A stretch of 32,193 nucleotides of DNA from Alphaproteobacteria bacterium (GCA_028599125.1 JAQRMX010000071.1:1-32193); one strand, 5' to 3'. Shown: positions 8,445 through 20,432, numbered from the stretch's first letter. Notes: generated by a model not told the origin, from the sequence alone. Program-made: numbers and translations.

Positions 8445-10426
8445 TACCCCAAAATCCTCCATATGCAAAAGGTCATCAAAAACGTAAGGCCAATGAGCAT
8501 AATAAAGGCGTAATGATACAAATATCCCGTTTGAAAGCGGGAAAAAATACGCGACAGATCAAGCGTACGAGCGGCGACAGCATCTGGCCCGAAACCATCA
8601 ATCAGAAACGTGTCCCCTCTCTTCCAGAAAAAATTACCGAGCCATATGATAGGACGGACAAAAAAGAAATGATAAAGATCGTCAAAATACCACTTGTTTA
8701 ACAAAAACTTATACAAAAAGATATTCTGTTCAGCAAGACGTGACGGAAAATTCGGCCACTTCAAATATAGAAGTAAAGCAAAAATAAAGCCGGAAATCAT
8801 CGCTAATGTCGGTGTCCAGATAACCCAGAAAGGAACGTGATGCATAGCATCCAGAACAGCCGTTCCGCTAGAGGGAAATACGCTATTTCCGAAAAAATGA
8901 TCGTAATTCTTTCCTATAAAAAACGATTTAAAAATAAAACCGAAAAATAAAGATGCAAAAGCCAGAATAAAAAGTGGAACCAGCATAATCATAGGGCTTT
9001 CGTGAATGTGCTCTTTTATTTCCGAAGATATATGAGACGTTCCATGAAAGGTCAAAAAAATAAGGCGCCAGGAATAGAAAGACGTCAAAAGAGCTGCCAT
9101 TGAAGTCATTAAGAAAGCATAAAAACCAGCAGAGGAATGAAAAGATGCAGCATAAGTGGCCTCTATGATCGCATCTTTTGAGAAATACCCACTCGTCAGG
9201 GGAAAGCCCGTCAGTGCGAATGTACCTATAAGCATCATCAGATAAGTCTTAGGGATATACGAACACAACCCACCCATCTTGTTCATATCTTGCTCTTCAG
9301 AAACGGCATGGATGACAGAACCAGCTCCCAAAAAAAGAAGAGCTTTGAAAAAAGCATGAGTAAAAAGATGAAAAACTCCAACTGAAAAAGCACCAACGCC
9401 AAGAGCAGCAAACATATACCCCAGCTGAGAGCATGTCGAATAAGCAATCACGCGTTTTATGTCATTCTGCACCAAAGCAACAGTTGCAGCAAAAAAGGCG
9501 GTAGTTGCACCGATAACAGTTATAACTGTCATAGCAAAAGGTGAAAGAACAAATAACGGTGATAAACGTGCAACCATAAAAATACCAGCTGTTACCATCG
9601 TCGCAGCATGAATGAGTGCAGAGACCGGTGTCGGTCCTTCCATTGCATCCGGTAGCCAAGTATGTAGAAAAAATTGCGCAGACTTACCCATCGCTCCCAT
9701 AAACAGTAACAAACAAATTAAGGTTACCGTATCAATTTTCCAGAACAGGAAATCAATGTGTAATAAATCATAAAACGGCAGAATCTCTTGGCTTTTTCCC
9801 TCAAAAAAATTACCAATACTGCGGCTACCATTAAATATGCTCTCAAAATCTACAGCACCAAATAAAACAAAAATTCCCAAAATACCAAGAGCAAATCCAA
9901 AATCTCCAACCCGATTCACCAAAAAAGCCTTCATCGCAGCAGCATTGGCACGCGGGCGCTGATACCAGAAACCAATTAATAAATATGATGCAAGGCCTAC
10001 CCCTTCCCACCCGAAAAACATTTGAAGAAGATTGTCAGAGGTCACCAAAATCAGCATCGCGAAAGTAAAAAAAGACAGGTAGGAGAAAAAACGTGAACGA
10101 TGAGGATCGGTATGCATATAGCCGATAGAATACCAATGGACGAGAGAAGAAACCGTAGTAACCACAACCAGCATAATTACCGTCAGGATATCAATCCTCA
10201 GCATCCAATCAGCCTGAAAAGTGCCAGAAGTAATCCAGGACGCAATAAATATAAGAAACGGTTCCCCGCCAGCAGCAAACTTAAAAAAAACAATCCAGGA
10301 TAAAAAGGCCGTTAACGTCAATAAAGAACTGGTAACAATCTCGGGTGCCTCTTTACCAAAGCGCTCACCTGAAAAACCAGCAAAAAGCGCTCCTATCAGC
10401 GGAAGAAAGACGATAAGTGAAATCAT
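8444..10426 (-). CDS. nuoL: NADH-quinone oxidoreductase subunit L
   Basis: Distal proton-pumping subunit of complex I, carrying the long lateral helix that runs along the membrane arm. Seen: N terminus [17 protein letters not shown], the glutamate motif [20 protein letters not shown], the block [20 protein letters not shown], and a C-terminal extension after residue 500 with further hydrophobic segments, fitting the lateral helix and terminal anchor. The 660 residues are typical. The ATG start follows nuoK by 5 nt. Confidence 0.97.
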   Translation of the reverse strand: MISLIVFLPLIGALFAGFSGERFGKEAPEIVTSSLLTLTAFLSWIVFFKFAAGGEPFLIFIASWITSGTFQADWMLRIDILTVIMLVVVTTVSSLVHWYSIGYMHTDPHRSRFFSYLSFFTFAMLILVTSDNLLQMFFGWEGVGLASYLLIGFWYQRPRANAAAMKAFLVNRVGDFGFALGILGIFVLFGAVDFESIFNGSRSIGNFFEGKSQEILPFYDLLHIDFLFWKIDTVTLICLLLFMGAMGKSAQFFLHTWLPDAMEGPTPVSALIHAATMVTAGIFMVARLSPLFVLSPFAMTVITVIGATTAFFAATVALVQNDIKRVIAYSTCSQLGYMFAALGVGAFSVGVFHLFTHAFFKALLFLGAGSVIHAVSEEQDMNKMGGLCSYIPKTYLMMLIGTFALTGFPLTSGYFSKDAIIEATYAASFHSSAGFYAFLMTSMAALLTSFYSWRLIFLTFHGTSHISSEIKEHIHESPMIMLVPLFILAFASLFFGFIFKSFFIGKNYDHFFGNSVFPSSGTAVLDAMHHVPFWVIWTPTLAMISGFIFALLLYLKWPNFPSRLAEQNIFLYKFLLNKWYFDDLYHFFFVRPIIWLGNFFWKRGDTFLIDGFGPDAVAARTLDLSRIFSRFQTGYLYHYAFIMLIGLTFLMTFCIWRILG

Positions 10427-10431
10427 ATCTC

Positions 10432-10743
10432 TTATCCCTTCATCACATTAATATCTTCAACCGCAATAGAACCGCGATTTCGTTCAAAACTAACCAGGAT
10501 TGCAAGACCTATGGCGGCTTCGCAGGCAGCAACGGTCAGAACAAGCAAAGCAAAAACTTGCCCGGTCAGATCTCCAAGATAAATTGAGAAAGCAACAAAA
10601 TTTATATTCACCGCTAATAACATCAACTCTATTGACATGAGAATGACAATGACATTTTTACGATTCACAAAAATACCAAAAACGCCTAGAGAAAAAAGAA
10701 GAGCCGCAACAGTCAGATAATGGGAAAGAGTAATTTCAGTCAC
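10432..10743 (-). CDS. nuoK: NADH-quinone oxidoreductase subunit K
   Basis: Small three-helix subunit of the complex I membrane arm. Seen: 103 residues, with [20 protein letters not shown] and its conserved glutamate in helix 2 and [16 protein letters not shown] with a second glutamate in helix 3; both belong to the proton path. Start is GTG at 10743, 14 nt after nuoJ. No upstream ATG in frame gives a better family fit. Confidence 0.96.
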   Translation of the reverse strand: MTEITLSHYLTVAALLFSLGVFGIFVNRKNVIVILMSIELMLLAVNINFVAFSIYLGDLTGQVFALLVLTVAACEAAIGLAILVSFERNRGSIAVEDINVMKG

Positions 10744-10757
10744 GCAGCTCTATCCTT

Positions 10758-11366
10758 TCAGATTCCTTGACCAGATTTGACTTTTCGGATTTCAACAGAC
10801 GTTTCAGGACAGCGGGCGATCTGATCTGCAACAACTTGCCGCAGAACGCCTGGTTTATGGCGCAGTGTAAGGACAATCGCTCCAATCATGGCAATAAGCA
10901 GAATCAGTCCTGCTGACTGAAAATGATAAACATAGCGGGTATACAAAACCCGCCCAAGAGCCTCTGTGTTTGAAAGATGCTCCTCTATCGGAGCTTGTAA
11001 CAGATTATAGGCATTGGGGAAGCCTTTCCAAGCACCAAAGGCAATAAAAAGCTCAATCAAAAGAACGCCCATAACACAAGCCCCAATTGGCAGATAACTC
11101 ATAAACCCTTCATTTAATTTAACAAAATTAATATCGAGCATCATGACAATAAACAAAAACAGAACAGAAACCGCTCCCACATAAACAAGGATGAGAGTCA
11201 TGGCAAGAAACTCCGCTCCCAGCAGTACGAACAAGCCGGCAACGTTAAAAAATGACAAAACCAGAAACAGGGTCGAATGAACAGGATTCCGTGAAAAAAC
11301 GACCATAGAGGCAGAAGCGACAGTAAGAGTAGAAAAAAGGTAAAAAAAAGCAGAAAATAAATTCAC
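10758..11366 (-). CDS. nuoJ: NADH-quinone oxidoreductase subunit J
   Basis: Membrane subunit of complex I whose third helix undergoes a pi-bulge change during turnover. Seen: 202 residues with five hydrophobic segments; FFNVAGLFVLLGAEFLAMTL and the following LVYVGAVSVLFLFIVMML are the conserved core, and LILLIAMIGAIVLTL is the last helix. A hydrophilic C-terminal tail carries CPETSVEIRKVKSGQGI. Start is GTG at 11366 with GAGAGGG about 9 nt upstream. A 56-nt gap separates it from nuoI, one of the larger gaps in the operon. Confidence 0.95.
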   Translation of the reverse strand: MNLFSAFFYLFSTLTVASASMVVFSRNPVHSTLFLVLSFFNVAGLFVLLGAEFLAMTLILVYVGAVSVLFLFIVMMLDINFVKLNEGFMSYLPIGACVMGVLLIELFIAFGAWKGFPNAYNLLQAPIEEHLSNTEALGRVLYTRYVYHFQSAGLILLIAMIGAIVLTLRHKPGVLRQVVADQIARCPETSVEIRKVKSGQGI

Positions 11367-11422
11367 CTGAACGCACCCTCTCTTATTATTCTTGATTTAC
11401 AGAGATTTTATCACCCTCTGGA

Positions 11423-11911
11423 TTAGCGATACGACGAATCCAACGCAATGTTACGAGAAATGGCATCACCCCATTTATCACCATTGGATAAAAGCTTCTC
11501 TTTATTATAATAGAGTTCTTCACGTGTCTCCACGGCAAATTCAAAATTCGGTCCCTCAACAATCGCATCAACAGGACACGCCTCCTGACAAAAACCACAA
11601 TAAATGCACTTGACCATATCTATATCGTAACGCAACGTCCGTCTTGTTCCATCATCACAACGGGGACCGGCTTCGATTGTAATCGCCTGCGCGGGACAAA
11701 CCGCTTCGCATAGCTTACAGGCAATACAGCGTTCTTCTCCATTGGGATAACGAAGCAATGCATGTTCTCCCCTGAAACGGGGAGATAAATGGCCTTTTTC
11801 AAAAGGATAATTGATCGTTTTTTTGGGTGAAAAGAAATAACGAAGTGCCAGAAAAAAAGAAAAAATAAACTCTTTCAGAAAAAGGGCATTAACTGACTGG
11901 ACGATTTTCAT
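11423..11911 (-). CDS. nuoI: NADH-quinone oxidoreductase subunit I
   Basis: Peripheral-arm subunit (TYKY type) holding [4Fe-4S] clusters N6a and N6b, which pass electrons toward cluster N2. Seen: the two ferredoxin motifs [12 protein letters not shown] and [12 protein letters not shown], plus the diagnostic [20 protein letters not shown] and [15 protein letters not shown]. Two starts are possible: ATG at 11911 with GGAG 6 nt upstream (162 residues, usual length), and GTG at 11923, which touches the nuoH stop as TAGTG (166 residues). The ATG has the better ribosome binding site and was chosen. Confidence 0.96.
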   Translation of the reverse strand: MKIVQSVNALFLKEFIFSFFLALRYFFSPKKTINYPFEKGHLSPRFRGEHALLRYPNGEERCIACKLCEAVCPAQAITIEAGPRCDDGTRRTLRYDIDMVKCIYCGFCQEACPVDAIVEGPNFEFAVETREELYYNKEKLLSNGDKWGDAISRNIALDSSYR

Positions 11912-11922
11912 CAATGTCTCCA

Positions 11923-12978
11923 CTATGCAGGCAAAAGCATATATTGACGCACTCCGGCTACAATAAACAACATTAACAGGGAAAGCGGCAGAAAAACCTT
12001 CCAGCCTAAACGCATCAGCTGATCATAACGATAACGGGGAACAAACGCCTTAACGATTGCAAACATAAAGAACACTAGCCATAGCTTCAAAATAAACCAC
12101 ACAATTCCAGGCACCCAATTCAGAGGAGCAATATCCAAAAGTGGCAACCAGCCGCCCAGAAACAAGATCGTAGTTAAGGCACACATCATGACAATGGCAA
12201 CATATTCACCAAGCATGAAAAGCAAATAAGGCGTCGAAGAATATTCCACCATGAAACCAGCAACCAACTCCGACTCTGCTTCAGGCAAATCAAAAGGAGG
12301 ACGGTTCGTTTCTGATAAAGCGGAAATGAAAAAAATTATAAATAAAGGAAAAAGCGGAAGCCAGAACCAATTGAGAAATGAAAGCCAGGGAAGTCCAAGC
12401 CAAACAGCTAGACCCGTTCTCTGTGCCTGTATAATTTCAGTTAAATTGAGGGAACCAACACAAAGAAGGACAGAAATGATCACAAGCCCAATCGAGACTT
12501 CATAAGAAACCATCTGCGCAGCAGATCGCAAGGCTCCCAAAAAGGCATATTTCGAATTTGATGCCCAACCGCCCAGAATGACCCCATAAACACCGAGAGA
12601 AGACATCGCAAAAATATAGAGAATCCCAACATTTAAATCAGAAATGACCCAGCCTTCCGAAAACGGGATCACAGCCCAAGCCGAAAGTGCAGAAATAGAC
12701 ATTACCAAAGGAGCCAGAAGAAAAACAAACTTATTGGCACCTGAAGGAATAACAGGTTCCTTCAGTGCAAATTTAAGTAAATCTGCAAATGATTGCAACA
12801 GGCCAAAGGGTCCTACAACATTCGGACCACGACGTAGCTGTACAGCTGCCCAAACTTTTCTGTCAGCGTAAAGAAGAAAAGCAATCAAAACCAGCAATGA
12901 CACCAGAATCAGAACACTCTGGAAAGCAACAAGAAGCACACTGACTCTCTCCACATTGTGAGGATAAAAATCATGCAT
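11923..12978 (-). CDS. nuoH: NADH-quinone oxidoreductase subunit H
   Basis: Membrane subunit at the base of complex I that forms much of the quinone chamber. Seen: 351 residues with about eight helices, the early loop [20 protein letters not shown], and the highly conserved [20 protein letters not shown] loop with its acidic residues. The frame extends to a GTG at 12999, but ATG at 12978 has AGGA 7 nt upstream and overlaps the nuoG end by 8 nt, so it is preferred. Confidence 0.97.
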   Translation of the reverse strand: MHDFYPHNVERVSVLLVAFQSVLILVSLLVLIAFLLYADRKVWAAVQLRRGPNVVGPFGLLQSFADLLKFALKEPVIPSGANKFVFLLAPLVMSISALSAWAVIPFSEGWVISDLNVGILYIFAMSSLGVYGVILGGWASNSKYAFLGALRSAAQMVSYEVSIGLVIISVLLCVGSLNLTEIIQAQRTGLAVWLGLPWLSFLNWFWLPLFPLFIIFFISALSETNRPPFDLPEAESELVAGFMVEYSSTPYLLFMLGEYVAIVMMCALTTILFLGGWLPLLDIAPLNWVPGIVWFILKLWLVFFMFAIVKAFVPRYRYDQLMRLGWKVFLPLSLLMLFIVAGVRQYMLLPA

Positions 12979-15088
12979 CAGACTGTCCTGCTGCTTCACG
13001 CCGTGATTTCTCCCGAAAGCTCAGATCTGCCATAACCGCTGAAGCACGAGCAATCGGATTGCTCAGGTAAAAATCAGAAATAGCACTTCCCAAAGGAGCA
13101 GAATCAAGTTCGCTGACTGGAAGTGCCGCAAGCGCCTCAACTTGTCTTGCTGATTCCGATCTGATCTGATCAAATTCCGACAAATGGGGAGCAGAAGCAT
13201 ACATTGCTTCCTGGAGAGATTCCAGACAATCATAAGGAAGAGTTTGTCCCAGAACAGTCGACAAAGCGCGTAAAATAGACCAATCCTCACGTGCTTCACC
13301 AGGAGGGAAAATCGCCCGGTGCGCAAGCTGAACGCGACCCTCCGTGTTGACATAAATTCCTGATTTTTCAGTATAAGCAGCCCCCGGAAGAATGACATCC
13401 GCACGACTCGCCCCCGCATCGCCATGACTACCGATATAGACAACAAAGGCAGCTCCCAGAGACGACATATCAAGTTCATCTGCACTCAATAGAAAAAGAA
13501 GATCAAGTGCTCCCTTGCGAGCCGCATTAACCATGGAGGGAACATCATGACCTCCTTCATAAGGAACAAGTCCCAGATCTAGCCCAGCAACACGGGAGGC
13601 AGCCGTATGCAATACAGAAAAACCGTTCCAACTCGCAGAAAGTGCGCCAAAACGCTGTGCAATTTGCGCTGCAAGAACAAGAAGAGCCCGACCATCCGGA
13701 CGCCGCAAGGCCCCCTGCCCAACCATAATCATCGGATGAGATGAAGCCTCCAATACGCAGCAAAATTCGTGCGAACCTGACGCAATATCTTCCAGAAGAC
13801 TTGCATTTGATCCCAGATATTTATAATCATAAGTAAGATCTGCACTGCTATCAGGAACGCCGCCTGCAACAGCAATAGGAAACCCCCCCTCTAAAAAACG
13901 TTTCCGAATTCGAGTATTAAGGATGGACGCCTCAAGGCGTGGATTTGTACCAATCAACAACAAAGAATCTGCGTGCCTGATCCCCTCAATAGTAGGATTA
14001 AAAAGGTAAGTACTCCGCCCCAGATCAGGGTGAAGGGAGGTTCCATCTTGTCTACAATCAATACTCTTTACTCCAAGACGAACCATAAGATCCTTAAACG
14101 CAAACATTTCTTCAGCACTTGCCATATCACCGGCAATGGCACCAATCCGGTTCGCAAAAGTTCGTTCCGCACAGCACGCAATAGCCGCAAAAGCATCCTG
14201 CCATGAAGCAGAGAACAGTTTGCCGTCCTTCCTGATATAAGGGCGATCGAGACGCTGAAGACGCAACCCGTCCCAGCTGAAACGAGTCTTGTCTGAAATC
14301 CACTCCTCATTGACGCCTTCATTAAGGCGAGGAAGAACGCGCATAACTTCTCGCCCCCGCGTATCAACACGGATATTGGAACCTACAGCGTCCATAACAT
14401 CAATACTTTCTGTTCTGGACAACTCCCAGGGACGTGCTTTAAAGGCATAAGGGCGAGATGTAAGCGCACCAACAGGACATAAATCAATCACATTCCCCTG
14501 AAGTTCTGAAGTCATACCCTGCTCCAAATACGTGACAATTTCCATATCTTCACCACGCCCAATGGCACCCAACTCAGCGACGCCGGCAACCTCCGTCATA
14601 AAGCGAATACAGCGCGTACAATGAATACAACGCGTCATAATCGTTTTTACCAGAGGGCCTATATCCCTATCTTCAACGGCCCGCTTGTTTTCATGGAACC
14701 GGCTCTTTTCAACACCATAGGCCATAGCTTGATCCTGAAGATCACATTCACCGCCCTGATCGCAAATCGGACAGTCAAGTGGATGATTGATCAAAAGAAA
14801 TTGCATAACTCCCTGGCGGGCTTCACGTACCTTCCGAGAATTGGTCCTGATCTTTACCGGTGATCCATCATTTCCCGGTCGCAAATCATCTACTGAAAGA
14901 GCACATGAGGGCTGTAATTTGGACAATCCGACCTGCTCTACAAGACACATACGACAATTACCGGCAATCGAAAGACGCTCATGGAAACAAAAACGGGGAA
15001 TTTCTGCTCCCAACATCTCACATGCCTGAAGGACTGTAATTCCCTTGGGCACTTCAATCTCCTGCCCGTCAATGATCAATCTGGGCAT
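12971..15088 (-). CDS. nuoG: NADH-quinone oxidoreductase subunit G
   Basis: Large peripheral-arm subunit carrying a chain of iron-sulfur clusters. Seen in 705 residues: an N-terminal [2Fe-2S] domain (cysteines in [15 protein letters not shown] and PSCAL), then [17 protein letters not shown] and [10 protein letters not shown], then a long molybdopterin-oxidoreductase-like domain. At the place where the E. coli protein binds the extra cluster N7, the cysteines are absent ([11 protein letters not shown]), as in mitochondria and other alphaproteobacteria. The frame is open to 15154, but [16 protein letters not shown] with a strong GGGGGAGGGG just upstream marks the start at 15088. Confidence 0.96.
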   Translation of the reverse strand: MPRLIIDGQEIEVPKGITVLQACEMLGAEIPRFCFHERLSIAGNCRMCLVEQVGLSKLQPSCALSVDDLRPGNDGSPVKIRTNSRKVREARQGVMQFLLINHPLDCPICDQGGECDLQDQAMAYGVEKSRFHENKRAVEDRDIGPLVKTIMTRCIHCTRCIRFMTEVAGVAELGAIGRGEDMEIVTYLEQGMTSELQGNVIDLCPVGALTSRPYAFKARPWELSRTESIDVMDAVGSNIRVDTRGREVMRVLPRLNEGVNEEWISDKTRFSWDGLRLQRLDRPYIRKDGKLFSASWQDAFAAIACCAERTFANRIGAIAGDMASAEEMFAFKDLMVRLGVKSIDCRQDGTSLHPDLGRSTYLFNPTIEGIRHADSLLLIGTNPRLEASILNTRIRKRFLEGGFPIAVAGGVPDSSADLTYDYKYLGSNASLLEDIASGSHEFCCVLEASSHPMIMVGQGALRRPDGRALLVLAAQIAQRFGALSASWNGFSVLHTAASRVAGLDLGLVPYEGGHDVPSMVNAARKGALDLLFLLSADELDMSSLGAAFVVYIGSHGDAGASRADVILPGAAYTEKSGIYVNTEGRVQLAHRAIFPPGEAREDWSILRALSTVLGQTLPYDCLESLQEAMYASAPHLSEFDQIRSESARQVEALAALPVSELDSAPLGSAISDFYLSNPIARASAVMADLSFREKSRREAAGQSDA

Positions 15089-15101
15089 GGCCCCTCCCCC
15101 T

Positions 15102-16418
15102 CTATCTCTTAACCGGAAAGGAAACAGCACCCTCTGCTTTTGGGTTGGCAGCATATTCCTTTATACGACGCCTAATCTCATGACTAAAATGACGGATCAA
15201 ACCCTGCACCGGCCACGCTGCCGCATCCCCCAGAGCACAAATTGTATTACCTTCCACCTCTTTTGTTACGTTAAGCAACATGTCAATCTCATGCTCATGA
15301 GCCTCCCCACGAACCATGCGCTTCAGCACCCGCCACATCCATCCTGTACCTTCACGACATGGTGTACACTGCCCACAACTTTCATGTTTATAAAAATAGG
15401 AAACACGCGCAATTGCATTCACTATATCTGTTGATTTATCCATCACCATAACCGCTGCTGTACCAAGGCCAGAGTGTTTTTCCCGCAACGTATCAAAATC
15501 CATCGAAAGATCCCAACATTCCTTCGCCGGAAGGCAAGGCACAGACACTCCTCCTGGAATCACAGCAAGAAGATTATCCCACCCCCCACGAATACCACCA
15601 GCGTGTTTTTCAATCAGTTCACGCAAAACGATCCCCATTTCTTCTTCAACAGTACAAGGTTTATTCACATGACCGGAAATTGAAAAAAGCTTACTTCCAG
15701 TACTGTTTTTTACCCGTCCTAAACTGGAAAACCAGTTTGCGCCGCGGCGCAAAATAGACGGAACAACTGCAATGGACTCTACGTTGTTGATTGTGGTCGG
15801 ACAACCGTAAAGACCGACATTTGCCGGATAGGGAGGCTTCATGCGTGGAAGGCCCTTCCTGCCTTCAAGACTCTCAAGTAAAGCCGTTTCTTCTCCGCAA
15901 ATATAAGCACCGGCACCATGATGCACATAGCAATCCAGATCCCAGCCTGTTACGCTGTTTTTTCCTAGAAGGCGCGCCTCATAAGATTCGTCAATCGCCC
16001 GCTGCAGAGCTTCACGCTCACGAATAAATTCTCCACGTATATAAATGTAGCAAACGTGCGCACTTATCGTAAAAGAGGCAAAAAGACAGCCTTCAAGGAG
16101 CAAATGCGGGTCGTGCCGAAGGATTTCCCGGTCCTTACAGGTTCCGGGCTCAGACTCATCTGCATTTACAATCAGATAATGAGGACGCCCGTCTCCCTCT
16201 CCAGCTTTGGGCATAAACGACCATTTCAGACCGGTAGGAAAGCCTGCACCACCACGCCCACGAAGACCAGAAGCCTTCATCTCCTCAATAATCCATTCCG
16301 CCCCTTTCTCAATCACGGATTTTGTCTCATCCCAGGCTCCCCGTTTTCTAGCAGACTCAAGAGATGAAGACTGAAAGCCATAAAGATTGGTAAAAATACG
16401 ATTCTCATCAGAGAGCAT
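15102..16418 (-). CDS. nuoF: NADH-quinone oxidoreductase subunit F
   Basis: NADH-binding flavoprotein of complex I, where NADH reduces FMN. Seen: the glycine-rich NADH/FMN loop [15 protein letters not shown], the FMN-contacting [35 protein letters not shown], and the N3 [4Fe-4S] motif [12 protein letters not shown] with its fourth cysteine downstream in NTICALGD. The 438 residues are typical. ATG at 16418 is chosen over ATG at 16424 because GGAG lies 8 nt before it. It overlaps the nuoE end by 11 nt. Confidence 0.97.
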   Translation of the reverse strand: MLSDENRIFTNLYGFQSSSLESARKRGAWDETKSVIEKGAEWIIEEMKASGLRGRGGAGFPTGLKWSFMPKAGEGDGRPHYLIVNADESEPGTCKDREILRHDPHLLLEGCLFASFTISAHVCYIYIRGEFIREREALQRAIDESYEARLLGKNSVTGWDLDCYVHHGAGAYICGEETALLESLEGRKGLPRMKPPYPANVGLYGCPTTINNVESIAVVPSILRRGANWFSSLGRVKNSTGSKLFSISGHVNKPCTVEEEMGIVLRELIEKHAGGIRGGWDNLLAVIPGGVSVPCLPAKECWDLSMDFDTLREKHSGLGTAAVMVMDKSTDIVNAIARVSYFYKHESCGQCTPCREGTGWMWRVLKRMVRGEAHEHEIDMLLNVTKEVEGNTICALGDAAAWPVQGLIRHFSHEIRRRIKEYAANPKAEGAVSFPVKR

Positions 16419-17052
16419 CAGCATTTCTCCTTTTTATTTTTTCCTCGGCTGGGAGCGTAGTCAACGTAGTTGCCCCCCCGAGCGGCTCTGATGAATGACG
16501 TCCGTTTTGTGGACCTGGAGGAGGGAAATTATCGGCCTCTAAATGATCAAGTAACTCATTGAATTTTTTAACCGTCAAATCTTCATAAGTATCGCTTCCA
16601 ATCAGCATCATCGGTGCATTTACACACGCACCGAGACATTCAACCCGTTCCCAAGAAAAAGAGCTGTCCGCAGAAAGTATATCGGGTTCAGAAACAATCC
16701 TGTTCTTACAGACCCCGATCAGTTCATCAGAACCGCGCAACATGCAGGGCAGACTTGTACACACCTGTATGTGCGCTTTCCGACCTACAGGAGACAAATG
16801 AAACATTGTATAAAAAGTTGCAATTTCAAACGCACGAATATACGGCATACTTAAAAAATCGGCTACGTACCGAATTGCCGGCTCAGGCAACCAACCGCCA
16901 TGCTGCTCCTGAGCGCGCCACATCAACGAAATAATAGCAGAAGCTCCTCGACCAATAGGATATTTAGCAACTTGCTCCTTTGCCCACGCAATATTTTTTT
17001 CATTAAAAGAAAAATAATTAGGCTGCACCGCAGCCAGTCTACGCGCACTCAC
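16408..17052 (-). CDS. nuoE: NADH-quinone oxidoreductase subunit E
   Basis: Subunit carrying the off-path [2Fe-2S] cluster N1a next to the flavin in the NADH-dehydrogenase module. Seen: the cluster ligands in CTSLPC and CLGAC, the preceding [19 protein letters not shown], and the helical N-terminal half with QEQHGGWLP. After about residue 178 there is a proline- and glycine-rich tail ([17 protein letters not shown]) without visible structure, as is common in alphaproteobacterial NuoE. Start is GTG at 17052, overlapping the nuoD stop as GTGA, with GGAGAGG upstream. Confidence 0.96.
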   Translation of the reverse strand: MSARRLAAVQPNYFSFNEKNIAWAKEQVAKYPIGRGASAIISLMWRAQEQHGGWLPEPAIRYVADFLSMPYIRAFEIATFYTMFHLSPVGRKAHIQVCTSLPCMLRGSDELIGVCKNRIVSEPDILSADSSFSWERVECLGACVNAPMMLIGSDTYEDLTVKKFNELLDHLEADNFPPPGPQNGRHSSEPLGGATTLTTLPAEEKIKRRNADAL

Positions 17053-18233
17053 CGATCCACCTCTCCGAAAACAATATCAATTGATCCAAGAATAGCCGAA
17101 ACATCCGAAAGCATATGCCCCCGACAAAGAAAATCCATCCCTTGTAAATGTGAAAAACCAGGGGCTTTAATCTTACACCGATAGGGTTTGTTTGATCCAT
17201 CCGAAACAAGATATACACCAAATTCGCCCTTAGGTGCCTCAACAGCAGCGTAAACCTCTCCTGCAGGAACATGATATCCCTCGGTGTAAAGCTTGAAGTG
17301 ATGAATTAAGGCCTCCATTGATGTCTTCATCTCATTTCTTCTCGGAGGAACAATTTTACCGGCATCCGAAAAAACAGGCGTCCGCCCCTCATTTGATTTC
17401 AATCGTTCAATACATTGCATCATGATACGAAGTGATTGCCGCATTTCTTCCATACGAACAAGATAGCGATCATAGCAATCGCCATTCTTTCCAACCGGAA
17501 TATCAAAATCAATATCTGCATAGCACTCATAAGGCTGGGCCTTACGTAAATCCCATGCCGCACCAGAACCGCGAACCATCACACCTGAAAATCCCCATGC
17601 CCACGCATCTTCTAGTTCAACAACACCAATATCAACATTGCGTTGCTTGAAAATACGACTATTGGTCAAAAGACCCTCAATATCGTCAAGAATCTTCGGG
17701 TGTTCCTCGCAGAATATTGCAATATCGTCAAGCAACTTTTCCGGTAGATCCTGATGAACCCCTCCCGGACGCACATAGGCAGAATGCATACGTGAACCAG
17801 ACGCTCTTTCGTAGAAAATCATCAGTTTTTCGCGCTCTTCGAAACCCCACAATGGAGGAGTCAGAGCACCAACATCCATCGCCTGTGTTGTGACATTGAG
17901 TAGATGTGACAAAATGCGACCAATTTCCGAGTAAAGCACACGAATCAACTGACCACGGTGCGGAACAGAAATGCCAAGCAGCGTCTCAACAGCTAAAGCA
18001 TAAGCATGTTCCTGATTCATCGGCGCAACATAATCAAGACGATCAAAATAGGGAACAGCCTGAAGATACGTCTTCGTCTCAATAAGTTTTTCTGTGCCAC
18101 GGTGTAAAAGGCCAACATGCGGATCAACACGTTCAACAATCTCACCATCAAGGTCAAGGACAAGACGCAAAACACCGTGCGCCGCGGGATGCTGCGGTCC
18201 AAAATTAATTGAGAATTTTCTAGATTCAGACAC
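17049..18233 (-). CDS. nuoD: NADH-quinone oxidoreductase subunit D
   Basis: Peripheral-arm 49-kDa homologue that helps form the quinone-binding site, related to NiFe-hydrogenase large subunits. Seen: [20 protein letters not shown] at the start, [25 protein letters not shown] (with the conserved quinone-site tyrosine expected nearby), the [20 protein letters not shown] block, and the C terminus [12 protein letters not shown]. The 394 residues match the family, and it is not fused to nuoC. Start is GTG at 18233 with GGGA 10 nt upstream; a 42-nt gap lies between it and nuoC. Confidence 0.97.
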   Translation of the reverse strand: MSESRKFSINFGPQHPAAHGVLRLVLDLDGEIVERVDPHVGLLHRGTEKLIETKTYLQAVPYFDRLDYVAPMNQEHAYALAVETLLGISVPHRGQLIRVLYSEIGRILSHLLNVTTQAMDVGALTPPLWGFEEREKLMIFYERASGSRMHSAYVRPGGVHQDLPEKLLDDIAIFCEEHPKILDDIEGLLTNSRIFKQRNVDIGVVELEDAWAWGFSGVMVRGSGAAWDLRKAQPYECYADIDFDIPVGKNGDCYDRYLVRMEEMRQSLRIMMQCIERLKSNEGRTPVFSDAGKIVPPRRNEMKTSMEALIHHFKLYTEGYHVPAGEVYAAVEAPKGEFGVYLVSDGSNKPYRCKIKAPGFSHLQGMDFLCRGHMLSDVSAILGSIDIVFGEVDR

Positions 18234-18275
18234 AGTTCAAATATCCCACTATTCCTTTAACTCTGGACATCACGT

Positions 18276-18893
18276 CTATTTCCCTGATCGCTTATCATCA
18301 GGAGAGACATCTTTATACCCTTCCCACGGACTCAAAAAATCAAAAGTCCGAAATTCCTGAGACAAGGACACCGGTTCATAAACAACACGCTTGACATCAT
18401 CATTATAGCGGACTTGAACAAAACCTGTTGTCGGGAAATCTTTGCGCAAAGGATGACCCTTAAAACCATAATCCGTGAGAATACGACGAAGATCAGGGTG
18501 ACCAGAAAAAAGAATTCCGTATAAATCATAAGCTTCGCGCTCAAACCAGCCGACCGCTGGGAAGACCGAAACCACACTAGGTACCGGAATCATCCCATCA
18601 GTTTCTATTTTGACACGCACACGCTGATTTTGACAGGGAGCAAGCAAGTGGTAAACAACTTCAAAACGGCGCGCACGTGAAGGATAATCCACACCACACA
18701 AATCAACAAAACTGAAAAAGCCGCAGCGGATATCATCACGCAGAAATTTGAGAACACGAACGATCCCATCCGCGCGAGATAATAAGGAAATTTCGCCCCT
18801 TATTACGGACACGCTCTCAATATCGTCTCCCAGGTTATCGGAAACAATTTCACCCAGCTCAATAAGCGCCCTATCCCTATCATATTCAGACAA
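18276..18893 (-). CDS. nuoC: NADH-quinone oxidoreductase subunit C
   Basis: 30-kDa peripheral-arm subunit that holds NuoD in place. Seen: [25 protein letters not shown], then [33 protein letters not shown] (quoted only in part by its core [17 protein letters not shown]), which is the family signature. The open frame runs far upstream inside nuoB. The best start is TTG at 18893, which has AGGA 8 nt upstream and gives [14 protein letters not shown] and 205 residues, the usual length; another TTG at 18914 is less likely. It begins 10 nt after nuoB. Confidence 0.93.
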   Translation of the reverse strand: MSEYDRDRALIELGEIVSDNLGDDIESVSVIRGEISLLSRADGIVRVLKFLRDDIRCGFFSFVDLCGVDYPSRARRFEVVYHLLAPCQNQRVRVKIETDGMIPVPSVVSVFPAVGWFEREAYDLYGILFSGHPDLRRILTDYGFKGHPLRKDFPTTGFVQVRYNDDVKRVVYEPVSLSQEFRTFDFLSPWEGYKDVSPDDKRSGK

Positions 18894-18903
18894 AACAAAA
18901 ATC

Positions 18904-19467
18904 CTAACGTTCAATCGTGCCCGTACGCCGTATCTTTTTCTGAAGCAGAAGAATACCATAAAGAAGCGCTTCAGCCGTCGGAGGACAGCCAGGAACATAA
19001 ATATCCACAGGCACAATCCGGTCAGCTCCTCTGACAACAGAGTAAGAATAATGATAATATCCTCCCCCATTGGCACAAGAACCCATCGAAATAACATAAC
19101 GCGGTTCAGGCATCTGATCGTAAACTTTGCGTAACGCAGGTGCCATTTTGTTGGTCAATGTGCCCGCAATGATCATAACGTCCGACTGGCGAGGACTGGC
19201 ACGCGGTGCAAAACCAAAACGCTCCACATCATAACGGGGCATTGATGCATGCATCATTTCGACAGCACAACATGCCAAGCCGAACGTCATCCACATCAAA
19301 GAGCCACTGCGGGCCCAATTGACAAGATCATCACTCGCTGTAACAAAAAAACCTCTGTCAGCCCAGCTGTTGCCAGAATCAGGAAAAAACGACTCATGTG
19401 GTTCAAGTGTACCGGGCCCTGAAAAAAAAGTTCTCATTCCTCGACCGGATGATTGATCTAATCCCAC
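18904..19467 (-). CDS. nuoB: NADH-quinone oxidoreductase subunit B
   Basis: Carries [4Fe-4S] cluster N2, the final electron donor to quinone in complex I. Seen: the tandem-cysteine motif [34 protein letters not shown] and [11 protein letters not shown] supplying the other ligands, and [20 protein letters not shown]. The start is uncertain. GTG at 19467 has GGGAG 7 nt upstream and gives 187 residues; ATG at 19437 has its purine run directly adjacent; GTG at 19488 is also open. The first was chosen. It overlaps nuoA by 10 nt. Confidence 0.96.
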   Translation of the reverse strand: MGLDQSSGRGMRTFFSGPGTLEPHESFFPDSGNSWADRGFFVTASDDLVNWARSGSLMWMTFGLACCAVEMMHASMPRYDVERFGFAPRASPRQSDVMIIAGTLTNKMAPALRKVYDQMPEPRYVISMGSCANGGGYYHYSYSVVRGADRIVPVDIYVPGCPPTAEALLYGILLLQKKIRRTGTIER

Positions 19468-19829
19468 TCCAGCGCTCCCTTTTTCCACTCATAGATAAAC
19501 CCAACCGTCAGGATACAAAGGAAAAGAATCATTGACCAAAAACCAAAAAGACCCACGTCCTCAAATGCTGCAGCCCATGGGAAAAGAAAAGCAACTTCTA
19601 AATCAAAAATAATGAAAAGAATTGAAACCAGATAAAAGCGGATATCAAACTTCATACGTGAATCGCTGAAGGCATCAAACCCGCATTCATAAGCAGACAA
19701 TTTTTCTGTATCCGGGCGACGATAGGAAAAAACAAAAGGAGCAACAAGCAACATCAGACCTATGACCCCGGCAATGGAAATAAAAATCACCAGAGGAAAA
19801 TATTCCGTCAGCAAATATGAATAACTCAT
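19458..19829 (-). CDS. nuoA: NADH-quinone oxidoreductase subunit A
   Basis: Three-helix membrane subunit near the quinone site and first gene of the nuo operon. Seen: the loop motif YECGFDAF with its conserved cysteine, and [20 protein letters not shown] leading into the second helix. The frame continues upstream, but two adjacent ATG codons (19832 and 19829) follow GGAAG; 19829 gives better spacing and 123 residues. The 234 bp between this gene and the tRNA gene should hold the operon promoter, but I could not pick out a clear one. Confidence 0.95.
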   Translation of the reverse strand: MSYSYLLTEYFPLVIFISIAGVIGLMLLVAPFVFSYRRPDTEKLSAYECGFDAFSDSRMKFDIRFYLVSILFIIFDLEVAFLFPWAAAFEDVGLFGFWSMILFLCILTVGFIYEWKKGALEWD

Positions 19830-20063
19830 CATCTTCTTCCACGGCTTATGGCAACGCAAGAGGAACAGCCTTACTCCGTTAAGGTTAGGAAATGCTAAAG
19901 AAAGGAAAAAGGATCCTGAATCTCCAACACCGAAAGGACCTCCCGGATAACGCTAAAGTAACAGAAAAAACAGACGACACTCACAAAATCACCTACAGGG
20001 ACCTTATTCACGAAGAAGGAGTCTCATTCTTGAAAATCAGCTTTCCCGAAAGAAAGATAACAA

Positions 20064-20140
<77 letters not shown>

Positions 20141-20176
20141 CCCGCAAGGGGTAACACCAGCAACGAAGCCGGGTTA

Positions 20177-20189
20177 TGTGAGACTCACA
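20177..20189. repeat. Perfect 13-bp palindrome upstream of tRNA-Asp
   Basis: TGTGAGACTCACA, two 6-bp arms around one base. It sits 37 bp before the tRNA-Asp gene, near where its promoter should be, so it could be a regulator site, but nothing else supports that. Confidence 0.3.
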
Positions 20190-20401
20190 AACAAGACAAG
20201 GATACAGGAGCTTCAACAATCTGAAAACCCTTTATTTTTTCACTTTTTTATAGCGTGGGGACATGCTCTTAAAGAAACGTTTTTTGCTCTACCGTGTATT
20301 GGAAAAATAAAATCAAGACTATTTGTAATTTATATCTCTGTAAAATCCATAAAAATTTAATAAAATAAAAGTAAAAAATAGAGTTGTCGTAATATTAATT
20401 C

Positions 20402-20432
20402 AAAAAAAAAGAAATGAAGACTCTCATTTTCT
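20402..20432 (-). terminator. Possible intrinsic terminator after hflX
   Basis: On the minus strand, GAAAATGA pairs with TCATTTC (one bulge) around a six-base loop and is followed by nine T. The stem is AT-rich and other pairings are possible (CTCTCA with TGAGAG slightly upstream). It would end the hfq-hflX transcript about 240 nt after the hflX stop. Confidence 0.45.

Noticed and set aside
14350-14500. Missing N7 cysteines in NuoG
   Set aside because: N7 is absent in many alphaproteobacterial and mitochondrial homologues, so this is not a defect.
15045-15434. 129-codon plus-strand frame across the nuoG-nuoF junction
   Set aside because: It is the shadow of strongly conserved nuoF and nuoG coding sequence on the other strand.
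20041-20063. Small hairpin (CTTTC/GAAAG) right after tRNA-Asp
   Set aside because: The stem is five weak pairs with no T run, too little for a terminator call.
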